In this document: in pieces, positions 16,410 through 25,013 of the stretch
Layout: every line of letters starts with the position of its first letter
How positions within the stretch are numbered: position 1 is the stretch's first letter
Assembly: GCA_965263335.1 (NCBI GenBank)
Contig: CBDHHE010000001.1
Coordinates: forward strand, 1,860,001-1,924,000
Length of the DNA stretch: 64,000 bases
Origin: Thermohalobaculum sp965263335
GTDB taxonomy: Bacteria; Pseudomonadota; Alphaproteobacteria; Rhodobacterales; Rhodobacteraceae
Reading direction: 5' to 3'
The notes under the pieces: model-generated
Database searches by the model: none
What the model was told of the DNA's origin: nothing
What the model saw: the letters and a program-made list of their open reading frames with translations, nothing else
Program-made: the position numbers and the translations under genes

Positions 16410-17273
16410 TCACTCGCCGGTGAGTGGATCCAGATGCCCGGAGATGATCTCGCGCAATCTTTGGGCAACGACATCAGGGCGATGCCGCATCATCGAAACA
16501 TGGCCCAACCCGGGAAGCTCGTGGAACACGCCGTTTGGTGCCAGGTCCGAGACAACCTTGCACATGGATGGCGCGGTCTGAACATCCTCGGAGAAGCTGA
16601 TCACGTGGATCGGGACGTCGCATGTTTTCAGCGCTTCCCGGCAATCGAACGCGAGGCAGGCTTCCCATTGATCGATCAGGTCCGCCGGCTCGCGATTGGC
16701 GAAGCGCGTGGTGTAGCTCTCCTTGATCTCTGACCAGAGCACTGGGTCGTGAAGCGCTTTGGCCGGGAACGCATAAACGGCATAGTGCGGCGCGAGAAAG
16801 TAGTCAGGCAGCGCGAGGCCCGCCTTTCGCATGTCGATCTCGGCCTGCATCCAGTCACGCGTAAAGCCATCGATGTAGGCAGCGGTGCCCATCGGAATCG
16901 CCAATCGGACCTTGTCGGGAAACTCGATCGCCACCTGCTGCGTGACGAGCCCTCCGAGAGAGAGACCGACCACGACTGCAGAACCGCCACAGAACGCGTC
17001 AATGACGGCGGCGCAATCCTGCGCGTAGTCCGACATGGTCCAGGGCGCTGGTGGCGAGGCTGTGCCTCCCGCTCCGCGTGGGTCGTAGGAGATGCAGCGG
17101 AACGCATCCGACAATCTCGCGAACTGCTGCGAATAGCCCTCGGCTGTCTGGTCGCCACCGGGGATGAACACGACGTCGGGGCCCTGCCCTTGCACGACAA
17201 CGCGCATTGTCACGCCCCCCGCGGTCAGCGAGTGAACCTCCGCGCTGGCACTGAATTCGGGGAAGGCACTCAT
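16410..17273 (-). CDS. Alpha/beta hydrolase (last gene of the dpp/CocE operon)
   Basis: A 287-residue alpha/beta-hydrolase. The nucleophile elbow is GLSLGG, the acid is probably the Asp in SFSEDVQ, and the base is the His in LPGLGHVSMM. An oxyanion-type motif (FIPGGDQTAEGY) precedes the elbow. The small lid and overall length fit esterase or lactonase relatives, and the sequence does not specify a substrate. Its ATG overlaps the stop of the upstream CocE-family gene (ATGA), so it is the last cistron of an eight-gene transporter-hydrolase operon. It probably finishes hydrolysis of a compound opened by the CocE enzymes. Confidence 0.78.
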   Translation of the reverse strand: MSAFPEFSASAEVHSLTAGGVTMRVVVQGQGPDVVFIPGGDQTAEGYSQQFARLSDAFRCISYDPRGAGGTASPPAPWTMSDYAQDCAAVIDAFCGGSAVVVGLSLGGLVTQQVAIEFPDKVRLAIPMGTAAYIDGFTRDWMQAEIDMRKAGLALPDYFLAPHYAVYAFPAKALHDPVLWSEIKESYTTRFANREPADLIDQWEACLAFDCREALKTCDVPIHVISFSEDVQTAPSMCKVVSDLAPNGVFHELPGLGHVSMMRHRPDVVAQRLREIISGHLDPLTGE

Positions 17274-19267
17274 ACCAGATCTCGCGTGATGCTCTCAGAC
17301 CACCTCTTCTCCGCGACAAGGCCGTCAGCGTCTTTGGCCTCGAGGTTCGCATCGATTTGCCATGTATCGGAGCGTGCACGCACAGTGACTCTCACACCCA
17401 CCTCGGCACGCCAGTCGCCACGACTGTAGCTCTTTGTCCACGAGCAGGTTCCAACCGCCGAATTGGGGTCATCCGGGTGGATGCTGAATCTGTCCCGATT
17501 GACGTAGTGCACCTCAAGTCCGGTGTGGGCGTGGCGTTCGCGACCGGTGTCGGAGTGGATCTCATAAGTCTCGACCCCTGTGACGTAGTCGATTGTGCGC
17601 CACCGCTCAAAGTGACCGGGAGACAGCACCTCGGCTGCAAGCGGAGATGCGCCTTCCTCCGGTAAAAACCGATCCGGCGACGCCACACCCACGCACACCG
17701 GAAGTTCGATTTTCGCGTCGGTCAGTGTCAGCTCGGCCTTTGACTGTGATGGCCAAATGATTGGCCAGTAGGCGCTGGACAGGCCGAGGCGCAATCGCGC
17801 GCCCTTCGCGACATGCTGTCCGCAGGCGTTCAACTGAAGACGGATCGGTGTCGGATGGTCAGGCATCGGTTCTGGATCGGCATCACTGCTGCGGTGTGTC
17901 AGGTTCAGCACACCGTAGCTGATGAGCGTGGCCTTTCCGTCGTCTCCCACACTGGACAGTGTCGCCACGAGATTGGCCTGTGGCACATCGCTTGCGACAT
18001 GGGCCAGCAAGACTGGAAAGCCGAGAAGATCGACACCGTCCTCGAGAGGTGCGCTGTCGAACCACACCATGCCTGCATCGTGGGTCTGATCGAGCGGCCC
18101 ATCCGGAGACAGCCCGTACCCGCACCAGGCCCCGGCAGTGTGACCGGTGTTCTCAGGCGAACTCAGCATGATCGGTTCGCCTGGCTCGGTCCCGAGGCAC
18201 CCGTCTTTTAGCCAATGCGTCTGTTTGTCATGCGCCATACCTGTCCAGTTTGGCTGTGTGACCCACTTGCCGGGGCGTTCGTCATGGTGGGGCGAGGGCG
18301 CTGCCGGTTCCTGAACCCAGGCGCACAGTTCCGGCTCGTCCATGATCCCAGTGTCGATGCCCTTCAGATGTTGATCCCACCAGCGCAGACATTCCTGCAG
18401 AAATCCGATCCGAGGTCCGGGCGTTGCGAAGTGAGGGTACTTGTGAGCCCAAGGGCCGACGAGACCCTTCTTCGGGCATTCGAGATGCTCCAGCATCCTG
18501 AAGATCGTGTTCGTGTAGCCATCCGCCCAGCCGCCCACCAGATAAACCGGCACGGTCACACCCGCATAGTTCTCGCAGATCGAGCCATGGGCGTAGAAGG
18601 CATCTCGCCTCTGGTGTCTGAACCAGTCCAGCAGCCAGAGACCGTTCCCGTTCAGCCGTTCCAACCACATGTCGCGCCAGCGCTCGCCAACGATCAACGG
18701 ATCGGGAGGCGTATGGGCAATGGCGAACGCGGTGGCACCCCAGGCAAGTTTGTCGGTGAGTACCGCGCCTCCCATAAAGTGGATGTCATCGGCGTAGCGG
18801 TCATCGGTCGAACAAAGCGATATCACGGCTCCGAGCGCGTCGGGTTGCCGGGCCGCCACTTGAAGCCCGTTGAACCCGCCCCAGGAGATCCCGATCATGC
18901 CCACCTTGCCCGAGCACCAAGCTTGGGCCGCCAGCCATTCGATCACGGCGAGGCAATCGTCCTGCTCCTGCTGGAGATACTCGCCCTTGCAGACACCCTC
19001 GCTGTCGCCGGTGCCGCGCATGTCAACCCGAACACCTGCATACCCGAAGCCTGCAAAATAGGGGTGGGTCAGCTGATCTCGTTCGACTGTGCCATCGCGC
19101 TTGCGGTACGGCAGGTACTCGAGAATGGCAGGCACCGGATCGTGCTCGGCATCCTCGGGCAACCAGATGCGGGCCGCCAACCGAACACCATCCGGCATCG
19201 TGATCCACGTGTTCTCAATTTCGCGAACCTTGCGCGGGAAATCCGCGCGAATGGGAATCTCAACCAT
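17270..19267 (-). CDS. CocE/NonD family (peptidase S15-like) hydrolase, paralogue 1
   Basis: A 665-residue serine hydrolase of the CocE/X-Pro dipeptidyl-peptidase/acylase family. The N-terminal alpha/beta domain has the nucleophile in GISWGGFNG, the catalytic Asp in VGGWADGY and the His in GPWAHKYPHF. A C-terminal jelly-roll domain follows (QLNACGQHVAKGARLRLGLS). No signal peptide is visible, so it acts in the cytoplasm on an imported substrate. The ATG at 19267 shares one base with the stop of paralogue 2. Known family members hydrolyse esters or amides (cocaine esterase, cephalosporin acylases, alpha-amino-acid ester hydrolases). The substrate here is unknown. Confidence 0.85.
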   Translation of the reverse strand: MVEIPIRADFPRKVREIENTWITMPDGVRLAARIWLPEDAEHDPVPAILEYLPYRKRDGTVERDQLTHPYFAGFGYAGVRVDMRGTGDSEGVCKGEYLQQEQDDCLAVIEWLAAQAWCSGKVGMIGISWGGFNGLQVAARQPDALGAVISLCSTDDRYADDIHFMGGAVLTDKLAWGATAFAIAHTPPDPLIVGERWRDMWLERLNGNGLWLLDWFRHQRRDAFYAHGSICENYAGVTVPVYLVGGWADGYTNTIFRMLEHLECPKKGLVGPWAHKYPHFATPGPRIGFLQECLRWWDQHLKGIDTGIMDEPELCAWVQEPAAPSPHHDERPGKWVTQPNWTGMAHDKQTHWLKDGCLGTEPGEPIMLSSPENTGHTAGAWCGYGLSPDGPLDQTHDAGMVWFDSAPLEDGVDLLGFPVLLAHVASDVPQANLVATLSSVGDDGKATLISYGVLNLTHRSSDADPEPMPDHPTPIRLQLNACGQHVAKGARLRLGLSSAYWPIIWPSQSKAELTLTDAKIELPVCVGVASPDRFLPEEGASPLAAEVLSPGHFERWRTIDYVTGVETYEIHSDTGRERHAHTGLEVHYVNRDRFSIHPDDPNSAVGTCSWTKSYSRGDWRAEVGVRVTVRARSDTWQIDANLEAKDADGLVAEKRWSESITRDLV

Positions 19268-21270
19268 CACATGCCGTTCCTTGGTATCGAGTGTTCCCAC
19301 TCGACTTGGTGAAAGAGCGCCTCATCGTCCCAACAGTCCACCGAGGCACGAAGGTGAAACTTGTCCTTGTCCGCCGTCATTTTCGCCGTCGTCTTGATCT
19401 TGACCGACCAATCGCCCCGAACGAAGCAAGCCTCCTGCTCCATCGTCGCCTGTGCAGTCAGCGGGTCCGCTGGGTGAATTCGGTAGACCCGGTCGGAGAT
19501 ATCTCCCAGCTCGGTGCCGATGTCATCAAGGCGAATTCGGCCAACGGGTCCGAACACGCCGCCGTCCAGAAAGAAGCGCGAGATGTATTCACCCGTCTCG
19601 AGATCGATCTTCGTTGAGCGCTCCATGGAGCCTTCGCGGACCTGAGTGACCGGCCGTTCCATCGAGGCCTGCAAGGAGCGGGGCAATGGCCGGGCGGCTT
19701 CAGCCGTCGGCTGTCGAACCGGCAAGCTGAGCGCCGACTTTCCAGACTTCAAACTCAAGGTTACCGGTTCAGGCGATGGCCACAGAATGGGCCAGTAGGT
19801 CGACGCGATCTGCACAACAATCCGATGTCCCGGCGCAACCCGATAGCCGATCCCGTGCAAGGGCACAGAAACCGTCATCTCCTGCCCGGGAACAACCGGA
19901 GCCGGCACGGCGTCGGAGGTTCGGTGCATCAAATTTGCGAACCCCCGTGAGATCAGGGTCTGAGCGCCCGCAGGCGATTGATCTACAAGCAATGCAACGA
20001 CAAAGGCCTGGGGTTTGTCGGCCGACAGCGTCAGAGTGATTGTCGGCTGACCAAGAATGTCGAGCGGGGCCTGCAATGGCTCGCCGTCAAAGCTCAAGGC
20101 ACCGCCTGCATCGATGCGGCAATCGACTGGCATATCACCGGGAATCGCGAAGGAGCACATATCGCCGCCCGCACACCCAAACGACTGCGGCGAGCATATT
20201 GACATCTCAGCGCCCGGCTGCGGTGCTGCTTCGAGACGCCTGTTGTTGAGCCAAAAAGTCTGCTCTTTGACGGTTTCTGATGGCCATTTGACATCTTCCA
20301 CCCAGACGCCTGGGCGCTCCGGGTGCGCGCCGGCCGGATCAACCGAGTCCTGAAGCCAGAAGCGATAGCGCGGCTCGTCCATGAGGCCGGTATCCTGGCC
20401 TCTAAGGTGGTGATCCCAGAAGCGGATCAACTCGTCGAGGAAGTCCACCCGAGGTCCAGGGATACCCTCGTGCGGGTAGAGATGCGCCCAAGGCCCCATC
20501 AGAACCTTTACAGGCGCTTTCAGATGCTGAGCGATCCGGAAAGGTGTGTCCCGAAAGAGGTCCGCCCAGCCCCCAAAGAAGTAGACCGGGACTTCTACAT
20601 CGGCGTAGTTCTCCGAAATCGAGCCACGCCGCCACATCTCGTCTCTGGTCTGATGCTCGAGCCACATGGCGGGCCAGAAGCTCATCGCCTCCAGCCGCTC
20701 CTTCCACATGTCCCGCCAGCGCGAGCCGACGATCTCCGGGTCCGGCGGCATCGCATTGTAGAGCTGCATGATCGAGCCCCACCAAAAATTGTCTGTGGCG
20801 AGAACACCGCCATAGAAATGGATGTCCTCGAGCCAGCGATCGTCTGTGCCCATGACGGGCGCGATTGCCTTGAGCGCGGGCGGACGCCTGGCGGCCACCT
20901 GAAACGAGTTGTAGGCACCCCAGGACTTTCCGAACATCCCCACATTGCCATCACACCATGGTTGAGCTGCAATCCAAGCGATCACATCGACGCCGTCCTG
21001 GGTTTCGATCTCGGCGTACTCGTCCAGCATCACGCCTTCGCTGTCGCCCGAGCCACGCATGTCCACTCGGATCGCGGCATAGCCCGCTTCGGCGAAACGT
21101 GGATGCATCGACTCGTCGCGAAGGCGCGTGCGGTCGCGGCGCCGATACGGGATGTACTCGAGGATTGCCGGGGCCGGGTTCCGCCGGGCATCCGAAGGCA
21201 GCCAGAGGCGCGCGGCGAGCTGGGTGCCATCAGGCATGGGGATCCAGACGGTCTCGATGACTTCTGTCAT
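19267..21270 (-). CDS. CocE/NonD family (peptidase S15-like) hydrolase, paralogue 2
   Basis: A 667-residue paralogue of the neighbouring CocE enzyme. The nucleophile is in FGKSWGAYNS, the Asp in FGGWADLF and the His in GPWAHLYPHE, so the triad is intact. The lysine before the nucleophile differs from the Ile and Thr in the other two paralogues and would change the acyl-binding pocket. The jelly-roll C-terminus (PLHGIGYRVAPGHRIVVQIA) is present. The true start is ATG 21270 (MTEVIETVWIPMPDG), overlapping the stop of the upstream ATPase gene. The open frame to 21393 is unsupported. It is a cytoplasmic enzyme encoded between transporter and hydrolase genes. Confidence 0.85.
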   Translation of the reverse strand: MTEVIETVWIPMPDGTQLAARLWLPSDARRNPAPAILEYIPYRRRDRTRLRDESMHPRFAEAGYAAIRVDMRGSGDSEGVMLDEYAEIETQDGVDVIAWIAAQPWCDGNVGMFGKSWGAYNSFQVAARRPPALKAIAPVMGTDDRWLEDIHFYGGVLATDNFWWGSIMQLYNAMPPDPEIVGSRWRDMWKERLEAMSFWPAMWLEHQTRDEMWRRGSISENYADVEVPVYFFGGWADLFRDTPFRIAQHLKAPVKVLMGPWAHLYPHEGIPGPRVDFLDELIRFWDHHLRGQDTGLMDEPRYRFWLQDSVDPAGAHPERPGVWVEDVKWPSETVKEQTFWLNNRRLEAAPQPGAEMSICSPQSFGCAGGDMCSFAIPGDMPVDCRIDAGGALSFDGEPLQAPLDILGQPTITLTLSADKPQAFVVALLVDQSPAGAQTLISRGFANLMHRTSDAVPAPVVPGQEMTVSVPLHGIGYRVAPGHRIVVQIASTYWPILWPSPEPVTLSLKSGKSALSLPVRQPTAEAARPLPRSLQASMERPVTQVREGSMERSTKIDLETGEYISRFFLDGGVFGPVGRIRLDDIGTELGDISDRVYRIHPADPLTAQATMEQEACFVRGDWSVKIKTTAKMTADKDKFHLRASVDCWDDEALFHQVEWEHSIPRNGM

Positions 21271-22244
21271 GGAGCGGTCTCCTTGGACGGTGGCTTCGCC
21301 CCGTGAGCGAGGGGAAAGTGGCAGGTGAGCCGGCGTGCATTGCCCGAAACGGCCGGTGCCTCCGATGCACACTGCGTCTGAGCCCACGGGCAACGGGTGT
21401 GGAACTCGCAGCCATCCGGGCGTGCAAGAAGCGAAGGAACCTCCGCAGGCAGCGATATGCGCTCGCGGGCCTTGTCTGGGTCAGGCTCCGGATTGGCGCT
21501 CAACAGCGCCGCGGTGTAGGGATGCGCTGGCGCTTGGAAAACATCCTCAGTGGCGCCTGTCTCGACGAAGCGCCCCAGATACATCACCGCCATGCGATCG
21601 GCCACGTGGTGCACGACGTGCAGATTGTGGGTGATGATGATCATCGCAAGCCCAAGACGATCGCGCAAATCATTGAGAAGGTTGAGAACCTCGCCCTGCA
21701 CCGAGACGTCCAGCCCCGCCGTCGGTTCATCCGCGATGATCAGCTTGGGATTGAGTGCAATCGTACGCGCCACGCCCACCCGCCGGGCCTGCCCGCCCGA
21801 AAGCTGATGCGGGTAGCGATCGGCAAAGTCTATAGGCAGTCCGACAAGCGACAGAAGACGACGGGCTTCGTCTTGGAACGATACGCCAACACGATGAATG
21901 CGGAACGGCTCGGTGACAAGATCACCCACTTTCATCCGCGGCGAGAGCGACCCGACCGGGTCTTGGAACATCATCGCCATGCGTTGGCGAAGTGGCTTCA
22001 TCGCCGCGGTGGAAAGCTCATCGATGCGTCGCCCCTCGAACGTCACTTCGCCTCCCGAGATGGACTGCAAGCCGTTGATCGCGCGTGCAAGTGTCGTCTT
22101 GCCGGAGCCGCTCTCGCCCACAAGCGCGAAGGTCTCGCCCGCAGAGACATCGAAGCTCACCCCTGCAACGCCAAGGATCGACTGGCGGCGCACCAGCGGA
22201 CCCACTCGGAATGTCACCTCCACATCTCGGACCGACAAGATCAT
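21267..22244 (-). CDS. Dipeptide-type ABC transporter ATP-binding protein, DppF/OppF-like
   Basis: A 325-residue ATPase subunit: Walker A GESGSGKTT, signature LSGGQARR, Walker B LIIADEPT. The C-terminal oligopeptide/dipeptide ABC extension holds a Cys pair region (CEFHTRCPWAQTQC) that in this family can bind an iron-sulphur cluster. The start is ATG 22244, overlapping the previous stop as ATGA. The longer frame to 22310 is antisense-like sequence without homology. It is the second of two ATPases, the usual arrangement for Dpp/Opp importers. Confidence 0.9.
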   Translation of the reverse strand: MILSVRDVEVTFRVGPLVRRQSILGVAGVSFDVSAGETFALVGESGSGKTTLARAINGLQSISGGEVTFEGRRIDELSTAAMKPLRQRMAMMFQDPVGSLSPRMKVGDLVTEPFRIHRVGVSFQDEARRLLSLVGLPIDFADRYPHQLSGGQARRVGVARTIALNPKLIIADEPTAGLDVSVQGEVLNLLNDLRDRLGLAMIIITHNLHVVHHVADRMAVMYLGRFVETGATEDVFQAPAHPYTAALLSANPEPDPDKARERISLPAEVPSLLARPDGCEFHTRCPWAQTQCASEAPAVSGNARRLTCHFPLAHGAKPPSKETAP

Positions 22245-23197
22245 GCGCCGACCATGTGACATCGGGCCATGTGACCCCGGTCCTCGGCTTCGGGCGGAGC
22301 GGTATCGCAAACTGGCGCGCGCCTATGGCACCGCTCTGCGAAGATGCAGCCTTGCGCACGGACGTGCAGGTCCGGAATCTCGCCGGGGATCGTTGGCAAG
22401 GTCCGTGTGCGCTCGGACTGACGTGCCGGATCGCAGTCCAGCAACCGTTCGGTGTAGGGATGTCCAGGTGTGTGAAAAATCTGGCGCGTGGTCCCGCGCT
22501 CGACGACCTCGCCCGCATACATGACCACCACATCGTCACAAAGCTCGGCGACGACACCCAGGTGGTGCGAAATGAACAAGACCGAACAACCGATCTGGTC
22601 CTGCAGTTCTTGCAGCAACTCGATGGTGGCGACTTCGAGCGTCGCATCAAGCGCGGTGGTCGGCTCATCGGCGATCAGCAGAGCGGGCTCCATCATCAGC
22701 GCCATGGCAATCGCGATGCGCTGCTTCATACCGCCCGAGAATTCGTGCGGATAGCGCGCGAGCGCGGCCTGCGGATCGGGAATGCGCACGCGGCGGAGCA
22801 TCTCCCTCGCCCGCGACGCTTTCTCGGCACGCCCCAGGTTCGAGCGGTACTGGATGTGCTCCATCTGCTTGCCGACGGAAATGACGGGGTTGAGCGCCCC
22901 CATCGGGTCTTGAAACACCGTCGATATGCGCGGTCCGCGAAGTGCCTGCATCTCGTGGGCACTCACCCCTGTCAGGTCTACTCCTTCAAACAGGATCTCG
23001 CCGCTATCGATCCGTCCGTTGTCCGCCAACAGCCCAAGGATGGCGTTGATGAGGGTCGACTTACCGCAACCGGATTCGCCGACGATTCCGACAATGCGCC
23101 GCTCTGGCACGTCAAAAGACACGTCCTTTAGCGCGTGCAGGCTTCCCCGCTCCGTCGCAAAGCTGACATTCAGGTCCTTGATTGCAAGAACGCTCAT
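22241..23197 (-). CDS. Dipeptide-type ABC transporter ATP-binding protein, DppD/OppD-like
   Basis: A 318-residue ATPase subunit with Walker A GESGCGKST, signature FSGGMKQR, Walker B LLIADEPT, and the Cys-rich oligopeptide-ABC C-terminus (AQGCIFAERCHRRAPVCDTA), a likely 4Fe-4S site. The start is ATG 23197, overlapping the stop of the DppC-like permease. It pairs with the DppF-like subunit to drive import through the two permeases encoded just upstream. Confidence 0.9.
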   Translation of the reverse strand: MSVLAIKDLNVSFATERGSLHALKDVSFDVPERRIVGIVGESGCGKSTLINAILGLLADNGRIDSGEILFEGVDLTGVSAHEMQALRGPRISTVFQDPMGALNPVISVGKQMEHIQYRSNLGRAEKASRAREMLRRVRIPDPQAALARYPHEFSGGMKQRIAIAMALMMEPALLIADEPTTALDATLEVATIELLQELQDQIGCSVLFISHHLGVVAELCDDVVVMYAGEVVERGTTRQIFHTPGHPYTERLLDCDPARQSERTRTLPTIPGEIPDLHVRAQGCIFAERCHRRAPVCDTAPPEAEDRGHMARCHMVGA

Positions 23198-24060
23198 CCG
23201 CGTGCCTTCAGCCTCGGGTCGAAGACGTCCCGCAAAGTCTCGCCAAGGAACGTGAAACCCAGCGTGGTGAGAATGATCGGCAGGCCACCCGCGATCGCAA
23301 TCCACGAGGTGTCCCGGATTGCTGCGAACCCGTCGTTCAGGATAGCCCCCCACGAAGGCGTCGGCGGGCGGACTCCAAGACCCAGGAACGACATGCCTGC
23401 TTCGATCGCAATGACCACCGGGATATCCATCGAGGCCAGGATCAGCAGCGGGCCGATGACGTTCGGCAGGATGTGCACCCTGAGGATCCGTGCCGTTCCC
23501 GCGCCCATGCTTTGTGCCGCAGTAACGAATTCCGCGGACCGCAGCGCCAAAGTCTGTGTCCGGATGATGCGCGCATAGCCCGGCACATTCACAAGCACCA
23601 CCACGACGATCACCGCTGTCAAAGACGGCCCGAACAGTGTGACCAGCGCAAGTGCGAGCATCACGGTGGGGAAACTCTTGATCGCATCGAACAGCAGGAT
23701 CATCAGATTGTCGAGCCAGCGCGGTCCGTAACCGGCGATGAGCCCGAGAACAATCCCAATCACAAGCGATGCCGCCGTGGAAAAGAGCGCGACCGAGAGA
23801 GCGATGCGCCCTCCGTGCAGAACACGAGAGAACAGGTCTCGGCCCAGCTGATCCGTACCGAGCAGATGCTCGAAAGATGGCCCCTGGAACCGGTCCCGTG
23901 GCGAGATGCGGTTCGGATCCGCGCTCGCGAGAACGTCCGCGAAAACGGCGCCGCCGACCATGAGAATGACGAGCAGAATACCGAGCGCGCCCAGGGGCTC
24001 GGCCAAGATCCTGCGACCGGATCGGAGAAAACTATAGGCGGCTGCGGACACGGGGATCAA
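23194..24060 (-). CDS. Dipeptide-type ABC transporter permease, DppC-like
   Basis: A 288-residue permease with a cytoplasmic N-terminus and six predicted helices. It contains the DppC hallmark HLLGTDQLGRDLFSRVLHGG and an EAA loop in AAQSMGAGTARILRVHILPN. The start is uncertain: TTG 24060 gives a 29-bp overlap with the DppB-like gene, while GTG 24051 (MSAAAYSFLRSG) shortens it by three codons. GGAG lies upstream of both. It forms the pore with the DppB-like subunit. Confidence 0.88.
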   Translation of the reverse strand: MIPVSAAAYSFLRSGRRILAEPLGALGILLVILMVGGAVFADVLASADPNRISPRDRFQGPSFEHLLGTDQLGRDLFSRVLHGGRIALSVALFSTAASLVIGIVLGLIAGYGPRWLDNLMILLFDAIKSFPTVMLALALVTLFGPSLTAVIVVVVLVNVPGYARIIRTQTLALRSAEFVTAAQSMGAGTARILRVHILPNVIGPLLILASMDIPVVIAIEAGMSFLGLGVRPPTPSWGAILNDGFAAIRDTSWIAIAGGLPIILTTLGFTFLGETLRDVFDPRLKARG

Positions 24061-24976
24061 GCGCTCCGACGATCAGATCTGCGATCAGGTTGATGAGGAC
24101 AAACAACACGGTCGTGACGAGCACGGCACCGGTCACCAGCGGATAGTTGCGGGTCAGAATTGCATCGTAGACGAGTTTTCCGATGCCCGGACGCGCGAAC
24201 ACGATCTCCGCAAAGACCGCCGAGGAGAGCATCTGCCCGATGCCGACCCCCAGAAGCGTCACGGTCGGCAGAATCGCAATCGACAGGGCGTAGCGGTACG
24301 TGATCTGGCGATCGGGCAGACCAAAGGCGCGGGCCGTGCGAATATGCGGTGCCTCGAGCACCTCGAGCATCGAGGCACGCACCATGCGGGCGATGTAGCC
24401 CACCCAGCCCAAACCCACCGCAAGCGACGGGAGGATCAGGTGCACGAGCTGGTCGCCCAGATTGCCGGGTTCGCCCGCACCGATGGCCGGAAGCCATCGC
24501 AGGGAAACAGCGAACACGAGAAGTGCGTAGATCGCGATCACAAAGGACGGGACCGCGATCACGGCCACGCTGAGCACCCCGACGATGCGGTCCGCCAAGG
24601 TTCCTCGCTTGACCGCGGCCCAACAGCCAAGCGGGATGCCCAGCGCGACGGACCAGACCATGCCGCCCGCGATGAGCGCGAGCGTGAACGGAAGTTGCTC
24701 AAGCACCACCGCGGTGACAGGGCGCTCGGACAGCACCTCGTTGCCCAGGTCGCCCTGCCAGGCACTGAAGAAGAAGTTCGAGAACTGCACCCAGACCGGT
24801 TGATCAAGCCCCATCTTAACACGCAGTGCCTCGCGCATCGCCTCGGTCGCGCGCGGCCCCAGTGCCACCGCCGCCGGGTCCCCAGGGATGAGGTAGATCA
24901 TCGAGAACAGCAGCAGCATCGCCACCGAAACGATGAAAACAGCCAGCCCGAGGCGCTTGATGGTGTAGCTCAGCAT
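24032..24976 (-). CDS. Dipeptide-type ABC transporter permease, DppB-like
   Basis: A 314-residue permease of the DppB/OppB group. It opens with a membrane helix (MLSYTIKRLGLAVFIVSVAM), then a periplasmic segment (RVKMGLDQPVWVQFSNFF), and carries an EAA loop (TARAFGLPDRQITYRYALSI). The binding-protein gene ends 37 bp upstream. It forms a heterodimer with the DppC-like protein. Confidence 0.9.
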   Translation of the reverse strand: MLSYTIKRLGLAVFIVSVAMLLLFSMIYLIPGDPAAVALGPRATEAMREALRVKMGLDQPVWVQFSNFFFSAWQGDLGNEVLSERPVTAVVLEQLPFTLALIAGGMVWSVALGIPLGCWAAVKRGTLADRIVGVLSVAVIAVPSFVIAIYALLVFAVSLRWLPAIGAGEPGNLGDQLVHLILPSLAVGLGWVGYIARMVRASMLEVLEAPHIRTARAFGLPDRQITYRYALSIAILPTVTLLGVGIGQMLSSAVFAEIVFARPGIGKLVYDAILTRNYPLVTGAVLVTTVLFVLINLIADLIVGALDPRVRSRL

Positions 24977-25013
24977 GAAGTGCGGGCGGCCATCGACGGC
25001 CGCCCAGCCTCAG

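Noticed and set aside
16411..16426. Near-palindrome CACTCGCCGGTGAGTG as a terminator after sitD
   Set aside because: It lies within the last codons of the convergent hydrolase gene, depends on G-T pairs and has no T-run.
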